Below, one piece after another: positions 28,790 through 36,344 of a stretch of DNA of 56,714 bases. How positions within the stretch are numbered: position 1 is the stretch's first letter; every line of letters begins with the position of its first letter. The DNA is from a virus, in the IMG/VR virus record IMGVR_UViG_3300017917_000721, positions 1 through 56,714 of that record. The stretch is one strand, 5' to 3'. A model generated the notes under the pieces. The model ran no database searches. It saw only the letters and a list, made by a program, of their open reading frames with translations, and was not told the origin of the DNA. Made by a program: the position numbers and the translations under genes.

Positions 28790-29478
28790 AGGCCTTTATC
28801 CTTTAAAATTTTCTTTCTTTTAAAATACGCACCTTGGAATGAAAATGTATATGTATTTAGGCGATCGTATTCTATTGAACTAACAGTATGCATTTTAATT
28901 TTTACATCTGATTCAGATAACGGAATGACATGAGCAAGTTCTTTGCCTGCTGGAATAGTGAGTGTTTTAGGAAACATTGTTTTAGGCACTAACATATTAA
29001 CACTGGTGGTGTACTGATATTTGTAATCAACTATGCCGTTGACGACAGTTGGTTTAAATTCGTCATCGTGCCAGAAACAATTAGTAAAAAGAAAATTTAC
29101 TCCAGTTTTTTCTTTAATTCTCCACGGACTAATTAGCTTTAAGTGATGATAACTTTTTAAATATTCTCCCCACTGTTTAGAGTTATGCTGTTCAGCCATG
29201 TTTTCAGGATGCCATCTAAAGTTGTTGTCTTCGGTACTTATAGCATAGTCGTGCCAATTTTGCAGTATAAATCCTGTCTTAAATAGTGTTCCTATTCCAG
29301 GACAAGTTCTTACGGTACCTCTATTAATACCAAAATGATTTACTGTTGGAGAAAGTTTCTTCCAAAACGGTGGCAGTCTTTCTTCTGCGGGTACAATAGG
29401 AAACAGCGTTTCTAACTCAGGTACATAAGTAACACAATCAAGTACTAGTGTTGGTCTTTTAAAGAAAAAATTAAACAT
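28786..29478 (-). CDS. Unknown protein, member 3 of a three-gene paralog family
   Basis: 230 residues. Landmarks shared with the next two upstream genes: near the N-terminus 'LFPIVPAEERLPPFWKKL'; then a Cys-containing 'RTCPGIGTLFKTGFILQNW'; later 'LISPWRIKEKTGVNFLFTN'; and a C-terminal 'TIPAGKELAHVIPL'. The last pattern (beta-rich, 'PAGxxLxxVIP') is reminiscent of a cupin or jelly-roll. The overall plan recalls the DUF6065-type family, but I cannot confirm that without a profile search. It is the most divergent of the three. Function unknown; membership in the halogenase/oxygenase cassette suggests a scaffold, substrate-binding or enzymatic role. Confidence 0.7.
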   Translation of the reverse strand: MFNFFFKRPTLVLDCVTYVPELETLFPIVPAEERLPPFWKKLSPTVNHFGINRGTVRTCPGIGTLFKTGFILQNWHDYAISTEDNNFRWHPENMAEQHNSKQWGEYLKSYHHLKLISPWRIKEKTGVNFLFTNCFWHDDEFKPTVVNGIVDYKYQYTTSVNMLVPKTMFPKTLTIPAGKELAHVIPLSESDVKIKMHTVSSIEYDRLNTYTFSFQGAYFKRKKILKDKGL

Positions 29479-29479
29479 A

Positions 29480-30187
29480 TTATTTGTAACTCTTTTTGTG
29501 ATGGAACATCTTTTGATAAAATCCTGCCCAGTAGGTGCTTAGTCGATATTTGAAACTAGACGCTGACCAGTCTTCTTTTAGTGTGCTGGCTTTAATATCC
29601 ATCTTCCAATCTTCTCTTTTAAACGGAAACACTACTACTAACGGATCGCCAGGTCGTATAATAAAGTCAGATTCTTTTACTAGCCCAACAAGCCCAATTG
29701 GTTCGTCGTGGACATCGGTATCAACAATACCAGGAAATATGTCAAAAGTGGATCTCATTTCATAATAAGGATCGTATAAAAGACAACTGTAACCAGGTGG
29801 TGTTGTAATCTTCCAAGGCTGGTTAATTTTTAAATAGTGATTCTTTTTGCCATCAACAGTTAAATGTGCTTGATGCCATGGGTGCTTGCCTACATGTCTT
29901 TCAGTATTACGACACTTATAATCAAAACTTGTAAAATTTCCTTCGTCTACGTACTGTCTAATGTGTATCTCGTAAGTTGCTCTTATAATATATCCAGAAG
30001 TCAAATAATCTAATACAGGAACACATCTCTTTATAGTAGGAGTATGTGGTTTAGTCCACTGTCCAATTTCTGGAACTTCGATAGGAGTATCTTTATACCA
30101 CTCAGGCACAACTTTTCCAGCTGGAACCGGCGGAAACATTTCTATAGCTTCTAAATCGCTGCTTGTAAAGGTTATTAAATTTGTCAT
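29480..30187 (-). CDS. Unknown protein, member 2 of a three-gene paralog family
   Basis: 235 residues, overlapping the upstream paralog by 4 bp. Shared marks: 'MFPPVPAGKVVPEWYKDT', 'IKRCVPVLDYLTSGYIIRAT', 'INQPWKITTPPGYSCLL', 'IFPGIVDTDVHDEPI' and 'RPGDPLVVVFPFKREDW'. Alignment by eye with the 241-aa paralog is good across the whole length, especially at 'TSGYIxRATYE', 'TPPGYSCL' and 'GDPLxxVxPFKRxxW'. No Rossmann, P-loop or 2OG triad is evident. The conserved Cys, Trp and Gly-Tyr positions suggest a beta-barrel-like fold. Function unknown. Confidence 0.75.
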   Translation of the reverse strand: MTNLITFTSSDLEAIEMFPPVPAGKVVPEWYKDTPIEVPEIGQWTKPHTPTIKRCVPVLDYLTSGYIIRATYEIHIRQYVDEGNFTSFDYKCRNTERHVGKHPWHQAHLTVDGKKNHYLKINQPWKITTPPGYSCLLYDPYYEMRSTFDIFPGIVDTDVHDEPIGLVGLVKESDFIIRPGDPLVVVFPFKREDWKMDIKASTLKEDWSASSFKYRLSTYWAGFYQKMFHHKKSYK

Positions 30188-30909
30188 TTAAAAAATTTCT
30201 CAGTGTGAAATAATCTCTTGTAAGCGTTGTACAGGAAAAATTTTGATTTTTGTATAATCTTATTACTGGTTAATTCAGCTTCCCAAGAGTCACGTTTAAA
30301 AGGTATAACTTGTAGTAAAGGATCACCTGCTGTAAATCGTGCTTCCTCTAAATTGTTTAAGTATCCAACGACAGGAATTTTTTCATGGAACTTATCAGTA
30401 TCAATTATTGCAGGTAATATATTAATTTGCGGATTGTAAAAATAGTAAGGTTGAATAACTAAACAACTGTATCCTGGAGGTGTTTCTATGGTCCATTCGG
30501 TGTTAAACCTAAAATAATTACCAAACTTCTTGTTTTTCATAGGACAAGTTTCTTCTGCGTAAATGCTGGCAGAATTATTAGGATGCAGTCCTTGATGGTC
30601 GTCAGTCTTTTCAGGATTGTTAATCTCGTTTCTAAAGCCAGATGCAGTAATAATCGTCATAGACGGAGTAAAATTGACTATTTTTTCTTTAACACGAACT
30701 TCATATGTTGCTCTTAAAATATAGCCAGATGTTATAAAATCATTTACAGGCATGCAAGCCTTGACACTTTTTAAAGATGTTTCATCAAACCGATATCCGT
30801 CTTTGGCCGCTGGAAGTTTATTATACCACTCAGGGAGGTAATCTTTAGCTGGTATCACGGGCCAATGCTTCAAAGCTAATTGATCGTCAATATTAAATTT
30901 AATTTTCAT
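30184..30909 (-). CDS. Unknown protein, member 1 of a three-gene paralog family
   Basis: 241 residues, the first of the three paralogs in transcription order, overlapping the upstream oxygenase by 11 bp. Marks: 'HWPVIPAKDYLPEWYNKLP', 'VKACMPVNDFITSGYILRAT', 'TEWTIETPPGYSCLVIQPYY', 'ILPAIIDTDKFHEKIPVVGY' and 'TAGDPLLQVIPFKRDSW'. The strong conservation with the 235-aa neighbour shows both are real and under selection. No known catalytic motif is recognised. A weak resemblance to DUF6065-like proteins is possible but unverified. Confidence 0.75.
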   Translation of the reverse strand: MKIKFNIDDQLALKHWPVIPAKDYLPEWYNKLPAAKDGYRFDETSLKSVKACMPVNDFITSGYILRATYEVRVKEKIVNFTPSMTIITASGFRNEINNPEKTDDHQGLHPNNSASIYAEETCPMKNKKFGNYFRFNTEWTIETPPGYSCLVIQPYYFYNPQINILPAIIDTDKFHEKIPVVGYLNNLEEARFTAGDPLLQVIPFKRDSWEAELTSNKIIQKSKFFLYNAYKRLFHTEKFFK

Positions 30910-31495
30910 GTGTCTCTTCTTCTAACAACCATGTTGTTAGAATATACTTGTCTGTTTTTCCTATAGGAGGATTACCTCTATGAGTATGTGTCCAGTCTGC
31001 TGGCCAAATTAACAGTTTATTTTTCTTTGGCACTATTCTTTTATTTTGGTATAAAAACTCAGTCTCGCCTGCTTCGTCTACATCATTCATATATAACTGT
31101 ACCACTAGTCTACGTTTTGAGTCATCTCCTAACGCTTCATAGTGCCACTGATGAAATCCGCCGCCAGGCACTATTTTTTTCATTTTAATTTGCTCAACCT
31201 TATAGGATTTTTCCTGTAAGATACTAAATTTTTCAGCATATACTGGAAATATTTTTTTCCATAATACGTCTAAAAAATGATTTACAAACATCGGATCTAA
31301 TGTCTTGACCACAGATGGATGTAAAAAATATAACTGCTCGTCATCCTTCCAATGCTTAGGCACTGTATCTTGTTGGTGTAAAGATAACGAGCTTAACTTA
31401 TCGTAATGTCGTATAACGTCTTGAAAATAAGAATTGTTGAAATAGTTTTCAAAAACTCCTATAAATCCTATGAATTCGTGTTTTTCAAAGTTCAT
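30899..31495 (-). CDS. Putative 2OG-Fe(II) oxygenase with HxE motif
   Basis: 198 residues. 'GGFHQWHYEALGDDSKRRLV' contains H118-x-E120 where most members have HxD. The downstream strand 'VVQLYMNDVDEAGETEFLYQ' and 'LLIWPADWTHTHRGNPPIGK' with His170/His172 match the fold of prolyl-4-hydroxylase-like oxygenases, and Lys180 or Lys183 could bind 2-oxoglutarate. HxE is a permitted metal motif in this superfamily but is less common. It overlaps both neighbours by 11 bp, consistent with coupled translation in one message. Substrate unknown. Confidence 0.75.
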   Translation of the reverse strand: MNFEKHEFIGFIGVFENYFNNSYFQDVIRHYDKLSSLSLHQQDTVPKHWKDDEQLYFLHPSVVKTLDPMFVNHFLDVLWKKIFPVYAEKFSILQEKSYKVEQIKMKKIVPGGGFHQWHYEALGDDSKRRLVVQLYMNDVDEAGETEFLYQNKRIVPKKNKLLIWPADWTHTHRGNPPIGKTDKYILTTWLLEEETHEN

Positions 31496-32168
31496 GTTTT
31501 TTAACTATCTCAAGTCTAAAATTTCCAGCTACAGATACTCTTACTCCATCCGAACTATAAAACGGATACACTTGGTGATATAAGTCTGAAGGAAAAACAG
31601 CTATAACTCCTTCAAATTTTCTATCAACTGGTAAAGTATGGCTACTGATTTTTCCTAGAGAATCTGTGTAAATGAACTCAAAGTTTCCCTGTCTACTTTT
31701 AATTAAATCTTGATTTACGACTAGGTCTTTTTCAGCAGCCATATCAAACGGCACATAGACCCAAATAACAAAACTGTAAACACCTGTGTGATTATGTAAA
31801 GGTAAAAATTCTCCAGGACTTTGAAAGTTAGTCCAGATTCTTTCCAGTGCTAACTGTAGCTCGCAACCTTCTACATTGACTGTAAAATTAAAAATTTTAT
31901 CGAAATAATTAAACTTACCTTCTAGTTGCTCTATGTGTTTGAGAACTTCTTTTTTTAAGTCCTCAACTAGTTTTTCTGAAAGGGTATAATCAGAAGAATA
32001 TCCAGCTTTTCTTTTATGAAACTGTCTTAACAAATCATGATTCTTGTCGCCGTCGCCCTTTTGATAGTCTTCTATAAAAACAGCAACTTCTTGTCGAAGG
32101 CGCTGAAATAGAAAAGGGTTTAGTTTTTCTAACAAAAATCCAACATTAGGAAGGTCAATCATACTCAT
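31485..32168 (-). CDS. Putative 2OG-Fe(II) oxygenase
   Basis: 227 residues; ATG at 32168, with a second in-frame ATG two codons later. 'FLPLHNHTGVYSFVIWVYVP' gives His125 and His127 as candidate metal ligands, 'VIAVFPSDLYHQVYPF' gives the distal His198, and 'SDGVRVSVAGNFRL' gives Arg210. This H-x-H...H...R layout with 'FPSDLxHxV' is that of the phage 2OG-Fe(II) oxygenases, although the usual 'SGVYY' strand is altered to 'YSFVIW'. It follows halogenase 3 after a 37-bp gap. Substrate unknown. Confidence 0.72.
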   Translation of the reverse strand: MSMIDLPNVGFLLEKLNPFLFQRLRQEVAVFIEDYQKGDGDKNHDLLRQFHKRKAGYSSDYTLSEKLVEDLKKEVLKHIEQLEGKFNYFDKIFNFTVNVEGCELQLALERIWTNFQSPGEFLPLHNHTGVYSFVIWVYVPFDMAAEKDLVVNQDLIKSRQGNFEFIYTDSLGKISSHTLPVDRKFEGVIAVFPSDLYHQVYPFYSSDGVRVSVAGNFRLEIVKKHEL

Positions 32169-32205
32169 ACTGTTAATTATCTAGAAAAACAGCACGATTA
32201 TGCGA

Positions 32206-33729
32206 TTATGACTTTAGGTTTTTACGTAGCAATTTGGTTAATTCTGTGAACTTCATGGCATTAGAATGCATGACTCCTACAGAATATTCATACTCATCGA
32301 CGATAGTCGAGACTTGTTTGTCTTTGCCTATTATAAATTGAGCATCATTAAGTGCCAGTTGGGAAATACTAGGAGATAAGTGCCCAGTTCCTGCCAGTAT
32401 AGGTAACCAAAGACCTATGTCAGGTTCGCCAAACCCAGGAGTTAAATCTCTGTTTGAAGGAAATCTATTTTTACAACTTTCCAGCATGTCAAAAACAAAT
32501 GGAGTTCGTGTTGCACCGGATGCAATGTATCTCCAAAATTCGCTGTCAGTGCGTCCGCCCATATAGTGTGCAACTAAAAACTCTTTGGTCATATCATACA
32601 GCCTGGCAGTCTGTCTGTTATAGCTGTTGATAGATCCGTGATTGCAGGTTTCTTCAACTGTATTTTTTAAGAATTCAAAGTTAAAAGAAAGTAATTGTGT
32701 AACCGTTGTGTGAATACTAGTTGCTTCTAAAGGTTCTGCAAACGCACTGGCTAACCCTATGGCTAAACAATTTTTAGTCCAAACTTTTTCTAATCGCCCT
32801 GTATCAAATTTTAATACACGAATAGGATCAATAGGTCTGCCCAGTGTTGTTTCTATTTCTTCTTGTGCTTTCTCTGGAGTTATAAACTCGTCGCAAAATA
32901 CATAGCCGCAACCCTGTCTAGTCATAGTAGGAATTTTCCACATCCATCCAGAACTTTGCGCCCAAGCGGTGGTATAAAGTTCTGGATCTTCGCCTTCCTT
33001 ATAGTCTAACAAGAACGGCATAGCCGAATTCACCGGCAAGTTATCTTTATAACTTACCCATTTAACTCCTAACTTTTTAACTAAAACTTGTCTGAAGCCA
33101 GATGCGTCAATGAAAAAGTCACCGTCGATCTTTTTTCCTGACTTCAACAATAATTCTGAAATATAACCTTGCTCGTTTAATAATACATCTACTATCTCGT
33201 CGTCAACATGCGTCACTGTTCCGTTTTTCATTGTGACTTTTTTAAAATATTTTCCAACAGCATGTGCATCAAAGTGCAGGGCTGTTTCAAATTTATCAAA
33301 CTTAAAGTTATTAAGATTTAACGGAGTGACTCCTTTTTCTATAGCCCATCCAAGATCACTAGTTCTGTGCAACTGGTCTGGATGATTTACATGATAGTGA
33401 GCAAAAATATAATCAATGATGTTATTCTGACTAGGACTACCACCAATAGGACCGTAGTAATCTACGCCAACCTCTCTCCAGCTCTTGTGTAGTATGCCAT
33501 ACTTTAAACTTGCACCAGTCTCTTTAAAAAAGTCCATTAAATCACAGTCAAAGTTCCAAAAACTATTTTTTAATATAGACGTTAATAACCCAGTTGATCC
33601 CTCACCAGCACCAACAATGCCAATAGACGATGATTCAATAACAGTCAATTCGTGTTCTGGATGTATTTTGTGCAACATCAGTGCAGCCAGCCATCCAGCA
33701 GTTCCGCCTCCAACTACAACAATTTTCAT
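32206..33729 (-). CDS. Flavin-dependent (tryptophan-type) halogenase 3, divergent
   Basis: 507 residues, about 30 shorter than halogenases 1 and 2. Present: FAD-binding 'GGGTAGW' (7-13), the flavin-loop 'GAGEGSTG' (40-47), Lys76 in 'GASLKYGI' as catalytic lysine candidate, and 'GWMWKIP' (261-267), the WxWxIP signature. The halide-site region reads 'EPLEATSIH' (332-340): the catalytic Glu335 is kept, but the Ser-Thr-Gly that follows in PrnA-type enzymes is Ala-Thr-Ser, so the residue matching the halide-binding Gly is Ser338. This could alter halide preference or indicate a different reaction. The start codon overlaps the upstream oxygenase stop (ATGA), indicating coupling. Confidence 0.88.
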   Translation of the reverse strand: MKIVVVGGGTAGWLAALMLHKIHPEHELTVIESSSIGIVGAGEGSTGLLTSILKNSFWNFDCDLMDFFKETGASLKYGILHKSWREVGVDYYGPIGGSPSQNNIIDYIFAHYHVNHPDQLHRTSDLGWAIEKGVTPLNLNNFKFDKFETALHFDAHAVGKYFKKVTMKNGTVTHVDDEIVDVLLNEQGYISELLLKSGKKIDGDFFIDASGFRQVLVKKLGVKWVSYKDNLPVNSAMPFLLDYKEGEDPELYTTAWAQSSGWMWKIPTMTRQGCGYVFCDEFITPEKAQEEIETTLGRPIDPIRVLKFDTGRLEKVWTKNCLAIGLASAFAEPLEATSIHTTVTQLLSFNFEFLKNTVEETCNHGSINSYNRQTARLYDMTKEFLVAHYMGGRTDSEFWRYIASGATRTPFVFDMLESCKNRFPSNRDLTPGFGEPDIGLWLPILAGTGHLSPSISQLALNDAQFIIGKDKQVSTIVDEYEYSVGVMHSNAMKFTELTKLLRKNLKS

Positions 33730-34370
33730 AAACCTTCTCCTTGGCCGTCATCAACGGACAGCATAACATTTATTGGAACGACGATTCTTAAACTCCCGTC
33801 AGTATGAGCGGGTGTATGATGGTCTAGCCAAGACGGAAATGCAACTATATCTCCCTCTTCAACGACAGCACTTACTGGCGGCGGCATGTATATTTCAGGT
33901 AACAAATTTCTATTTTTAGTAGGAGTTACACCTTTTATCATTCTAGAATTAGGATTGACAAACACCGTTCCAGCAGTTTCTGGATTATCTACTTTTACAT
34001 AATGCACCATTGACCATTGTATAGTAGTTGGGCCGCCGGTATGATCGTGTACAAATTGTGCAGTAGTGTTAGTCATAAGCGCATACCAACAGCGTATCTT
34101 GAACTGCCAGCCTTGACCAAAATCAATTCCAGTATGTTCAAGAAATTGTTTTATATCTTCATAGTAAAATTTTTCTAAAATTTGCCAAGGAACTTTTGTT
34201 GCTCCGGGTACATAATCAGTATAAGCCTGTGCTAATTTGTCATTGACACCGTTTTTAAGAAACTGGGGGTAGACGTTATCTAACATGTATTTTTTAATTT
34301 TATCGTGATTGCTGGCCTTAAATTTAAACACAGGCACAGGAAACAACGGCATGTTAGTTACACTGGTCAT
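33726..34370 (-). CDS. Putative 2OG-Fe(II) oxygenase
   Basis: 214 residues from the ATG at 34370. I prefer this to a GTG 12 bases upstream (34382) because it gives the ATGA overlap with the preceding stop that other genes here show. 'AQFVHDHTGGPTTIQWSMVH' holds His108 and His110 as metal ligand candidates; 'GDIVAFPSWLDHHTPAHTDG' gives His184/His185; 'SLRIVVPINVML' gives Arg195. The pattern matches the phage 2OG-Fe(II) family with the distal 'FPSWLxH' strand. It lies directly before halogenase 3 and is translationally coupled to it. Confidence 0.78.
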   Translation of the reverse strand: MTSVTNMPLFPVPVFKFKASNHDKIKKYMLDNVYPQFLKNGVNDKLAQAYTDYVPGATKVPWQILEKFYYEDIKQFLEHTGIDFGQGWQFKIRCWYALMTNTTAQFVHDHTGGPTTIQWSMVHYVKVDNPETAGTVFVNPNSRMIKGVTPTKNRNLLPEIYMPPPVSAVVEEGDIVAFPSWLDHHTPAHTDGSLRIVVPINVMLSVDDGQGEGL

Positions 34371-35044
34371 CGGTCTTCCCACGCAGAATTATTATCAACA
34401 TGCGGATATTCAAACTCGTATTTGTCTATAAAAAATAACACAGATCTTCTTGGTTCACCGCAAAGCGTTTTAAAATTATTAGGTCTATGATAAAGTTTGG
34501 CATCGTAGGCGACTAGTCTATTAAACACGTTACCAACTCTTATAGTTTCTTCAAAGTGTTTATGATTTTCTGCTAAGTCTTGCAGATATTGTTCTGAAGA
34601 TTTTGCCGTTAAATTAAATTCTTTCCTTGAAGGAAAATCACCTGCATTGAATTCTCCTTCCGTTATCTTGTAAAATACGCTAGTCCCACTAGAAAAACTT
34701 CTTTCAGTTGGATTAAGGTATACTAGTCCTGCAAGGGTAACATCATCATTATGAATCCATCCGTTATTTGCTTCATCATCATCGTACGTGTCGTTGATAT
34801 GAAAACAAATGTGTGTTACAAATTGACTGATGCCTGGAAAAACTTCTCTTGCTATTTTTTTAGCAAAGTAGATGGCAAATTGTTTAGCAGCCCAGTTGTT
34901 CGATGTTAACAGATTTTCAGTCCGTTGTCCAGGAAAGTTTGCTGCCCTTTCGTATTTTAAATTAAGGGATAAATTATAAACTTTTAATGGGTTGTTAAAA
35001 AAATTATTTTTAACATGAAGATAATCAACTAATGGATGATTCAC
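34367..35044 (-). CDS. Putative 2OG-Fe(II) oxygenase (DUF6445-like)
   Basis: 225 residues. 'NGWIHNDDVTLAGLVYLNP' gives H98-x-D100 followed by the 'GLVYLNP' strand common in 2OG-Fe(II) proteins; 'GTSVFYK' follows. 'NRLVAYDAKLYHRPNNF' supplies distal His186, and 'GEPRRSVLFFID' supplies Arg199/Arg200. The arrangement recalls the DUF6445 group of 2OG-like proteins, which I cannot verify here. Both ends overlap neighbours by 4 bp. Substrate unknown. Confidence 0.72.
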   Translation of the reverse strand: MNHPLVDYLHVKNNFFNNPLKVYNLSLNLKYERAANFPGQRTENLLTSNNWAAKQFAIYFAKKIAREVFPGISQFVTHICFHINDTYDDDEANNGWIHNDDVTLAGLVYLNPTERSFSSGTSVFYKITEGEFNAGDFPSRKEFNLTAKSSEQYLQDLAENHKHFEETIRVGNVFNRLVAYDAKLYHRPNNFKTLCGEPRRSVLFFIDKYEFEYPHVDNNSAWEDR

Positions 35045-35586
35045 AACTTTTTGTTCCTTTGTAAATCAAATGCATGAAAATAATTTGGACCAAAGATTTT
35101 AACATAATGCATAAATGCCTGTATGCATTCGTTGCCATCAAACCGTTCTCTCCAGTGCAACGATTTTATGCCTTTATAGATAACAGCATCTCCAGGAGTA
35201 AGAGTGACCCCAACAGATTCCCCATTAGGTTTTGTAAAATATATTGGCCACGGATCTCCCATTAAATTTAGTGTAACACTTATTTCACATGGTTCCACAT
35301 CAATATGTGGTTTAAGTTCAGCACCTTTCTTATACCAACGACCATAACAATATGTAGGATACAATCTCTCGCCTACTAGATCATTCATAAAGAATATTTT
35401 AGAAAGCATTAAGTGAGTAACTATTGGATGCCCGTACAACGCAGGCGATCCAGGAACATGAGTATCTGCTTTGGCAAACGACTCAATGCAACTTTTTCTA
35501 AAATCTTTACCAATGTCTATAGCAGTATTATAATGTAAAAAATCTTTTACTACTACATAATTGTCCTGGTCCAGTGCTTCATTCAT
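35041..35586 (-). CDS. 2OG-Fe(II) oxygenase
   Basis: 181 residues. 'LKPHIDVEPCEISVTLNLMG' (91-110) contains the H94-x-D96 ligands and the following strand typical of phage and cyanophage 2OG oxygenases; 'DPWPIYF' and 'LTPGDAVIYKGIKSLHWRER' (129-148) give the distal His144 and a nearby Arg. It is the first gene of the oxygenase cassette in transcription order, overlapping the 3' end of the GroES-like gene by 8 bp, so chaperonin and cassette are on one message. Substrate unknown. Confidence 0.82.
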   Translation of the reverse strand: MNEALDQDNYVVVKDFLHYNTAIDIGKDFRKSCIESFAKADTHVPGSPALYGHPIVTHLMLSKIFFMNDLVGERLYPTYCYGRWYKKGAELKPHIDVEPCEISVTLNLMGDPWPIYFTKPNGESVGVTLTPGDAVIYKGIKSLHWRERFDGNECIQAFMHYVKIFGPNYFHAFDLQRNKKL

Positions 35587-35884
35587 CTTTTTCTATCACA
35601 CACCATACATCTGACTCTGGCATACACCAGTATGTGTTTCCGTCTGCGGTAACTCTTGAACCAGCAGCTGGGTGACATAAAATCTCGTCACCTGGTTTGA
35701 CAGTCATAGGTATTAAAATTGCTGTTTTTTCTGAATACTTTCCAGGACCTACTGCAACAACAGTCGCTCTTGAAGTTCTTTCATCGTCAGCTGTACTAGT
35801 AAGCACAATTCCGCCCGATGTCACTTGTTCTGGCTCGTGACGCTTAACTAAAATTCTATCATGTACCGGTTTTAATAATGGCAT
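35579..35884 (-). CDS. GroES-like co-chaperonin (role of T4 gp31)
   Basis: 101 residues, close to bacterial GroES (about 97) and T4 gp31 (111). The Cpn10 pattern is clear: 'KPVHDRILVKR' at the N-terminus, a mobile-loop segment with 'GGIVL' (24-28) whose Ile-Val-Leu is the GroEL-binding tripeptide, 'ATVVAVGPGKY' (40-50), 'VKPGDEILC' (62-70) and the final 'ESDVWCVI'. It should cap host GroEL to help fold phage proteins, as gp31 does for the T4 capsid protein. A strong ribosome site (AAGGAGATAAC) lies in front. Adjacent genes suggest its clients could include the cassette enzymes, but that is inference. Confidence 0.92.
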   Translation of the reverse strand: MPLLKPVHDRILVKRHEPEQVTSGGIVLTSTADDERTSRATVVAVGPGKYSEKTAILIPMTVKPGDEILCHPAAGSRVTADGNTYWCMPESDVWCVIEKDE

Positions 35885-35894
35885 TGTTATCTCC

Positions 35895-36344
35895 TTAAAT
35901 TAATTCAACTATATCAAATACCGTTTGTAATTTGGTTCTAATAATTTTATTTGAAAAACTATTTCTTAACCCTTGGTGTAACGGTTTTGGCGGGTAATCG
36001 ATATTGATCCATGCCCAAGCACGATGCTCGTCGCTTAACACTGGGATGAACTCGGAGTTTACTACACAAAGATATGTGTGAAAGTTGAAAACTTTATCGT
36101 TGCTGACAAAAGTTTCTAGGGGAATTGTTTTAAGAACTTCTGGAGAATTGCCAATCTCTTCTTGGATTTCTCTTTGAAGACCTTGCCAAGGGTTTTCGTT
36201 TTGAAGGTTAGTGCCGCCCACTAACCCCCAAGTTCCGCTGTGTTTTCCGTTAGATTTTTGTAACAGTAATATTCTTCGTGTAGATTTAGCGTAGAACAAT
36301 GCTCCGCTACATACTATACGATCTGTTACAACTCTAGTCTCCAT
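35895..36344 (-). CDS. Nudix hydrolase
   Basis: 149 residues. The Nudix box GX5EX7REUXEEXGU is complete: Gly44 to Glu50 ('GTNLQNE'), then 'REIQEEIGN' (58-66). 'GTWGLVGG' before the box is also typical. These enzymes hydrolyse nucleoside diphosphates linked to another group (oxidised dNTPs, NAD-type compounds, sugar nucleotides, or capped RNA ends); the box does not tell which. It overlaps the 3' end of gp15 by 19 bp, and the GroES-like gene starts 10 bp after it, so it belongs to the same leftward unit. Confidence 0.9.
   Translation of the reverse strand: METRVVTDRIVCSGALFYAKSTRRILLLQKSNGKHSGTWGLVGGTNLQNENPWQGLQREIQEEIGNSPEVLKTIPLETFVSNDKVFNFHTYLCVVNSEFIPVLSDEHRAWAWINIDYPPKPLHQGLRNSFSNKIIRTKLQTVFDIVELI

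Noticed and set aside
32169-32205. Possible late promoter in the 37-bp gap downstream of halogenase 3
   Set aside because: The - strand reads AGATAATTA there, which breaks the TAAATA core; too weak to call.
24330-35586. Idea that the 2OG oxygenases form a DNA base-modification (TET/JBP-like) system
   Set aside because: None shows TET/JBP-type motifs, and no glycosyltransferase or base-processing partner is present in the window; the neighbours are halogenases. Not excluded, but not supported.
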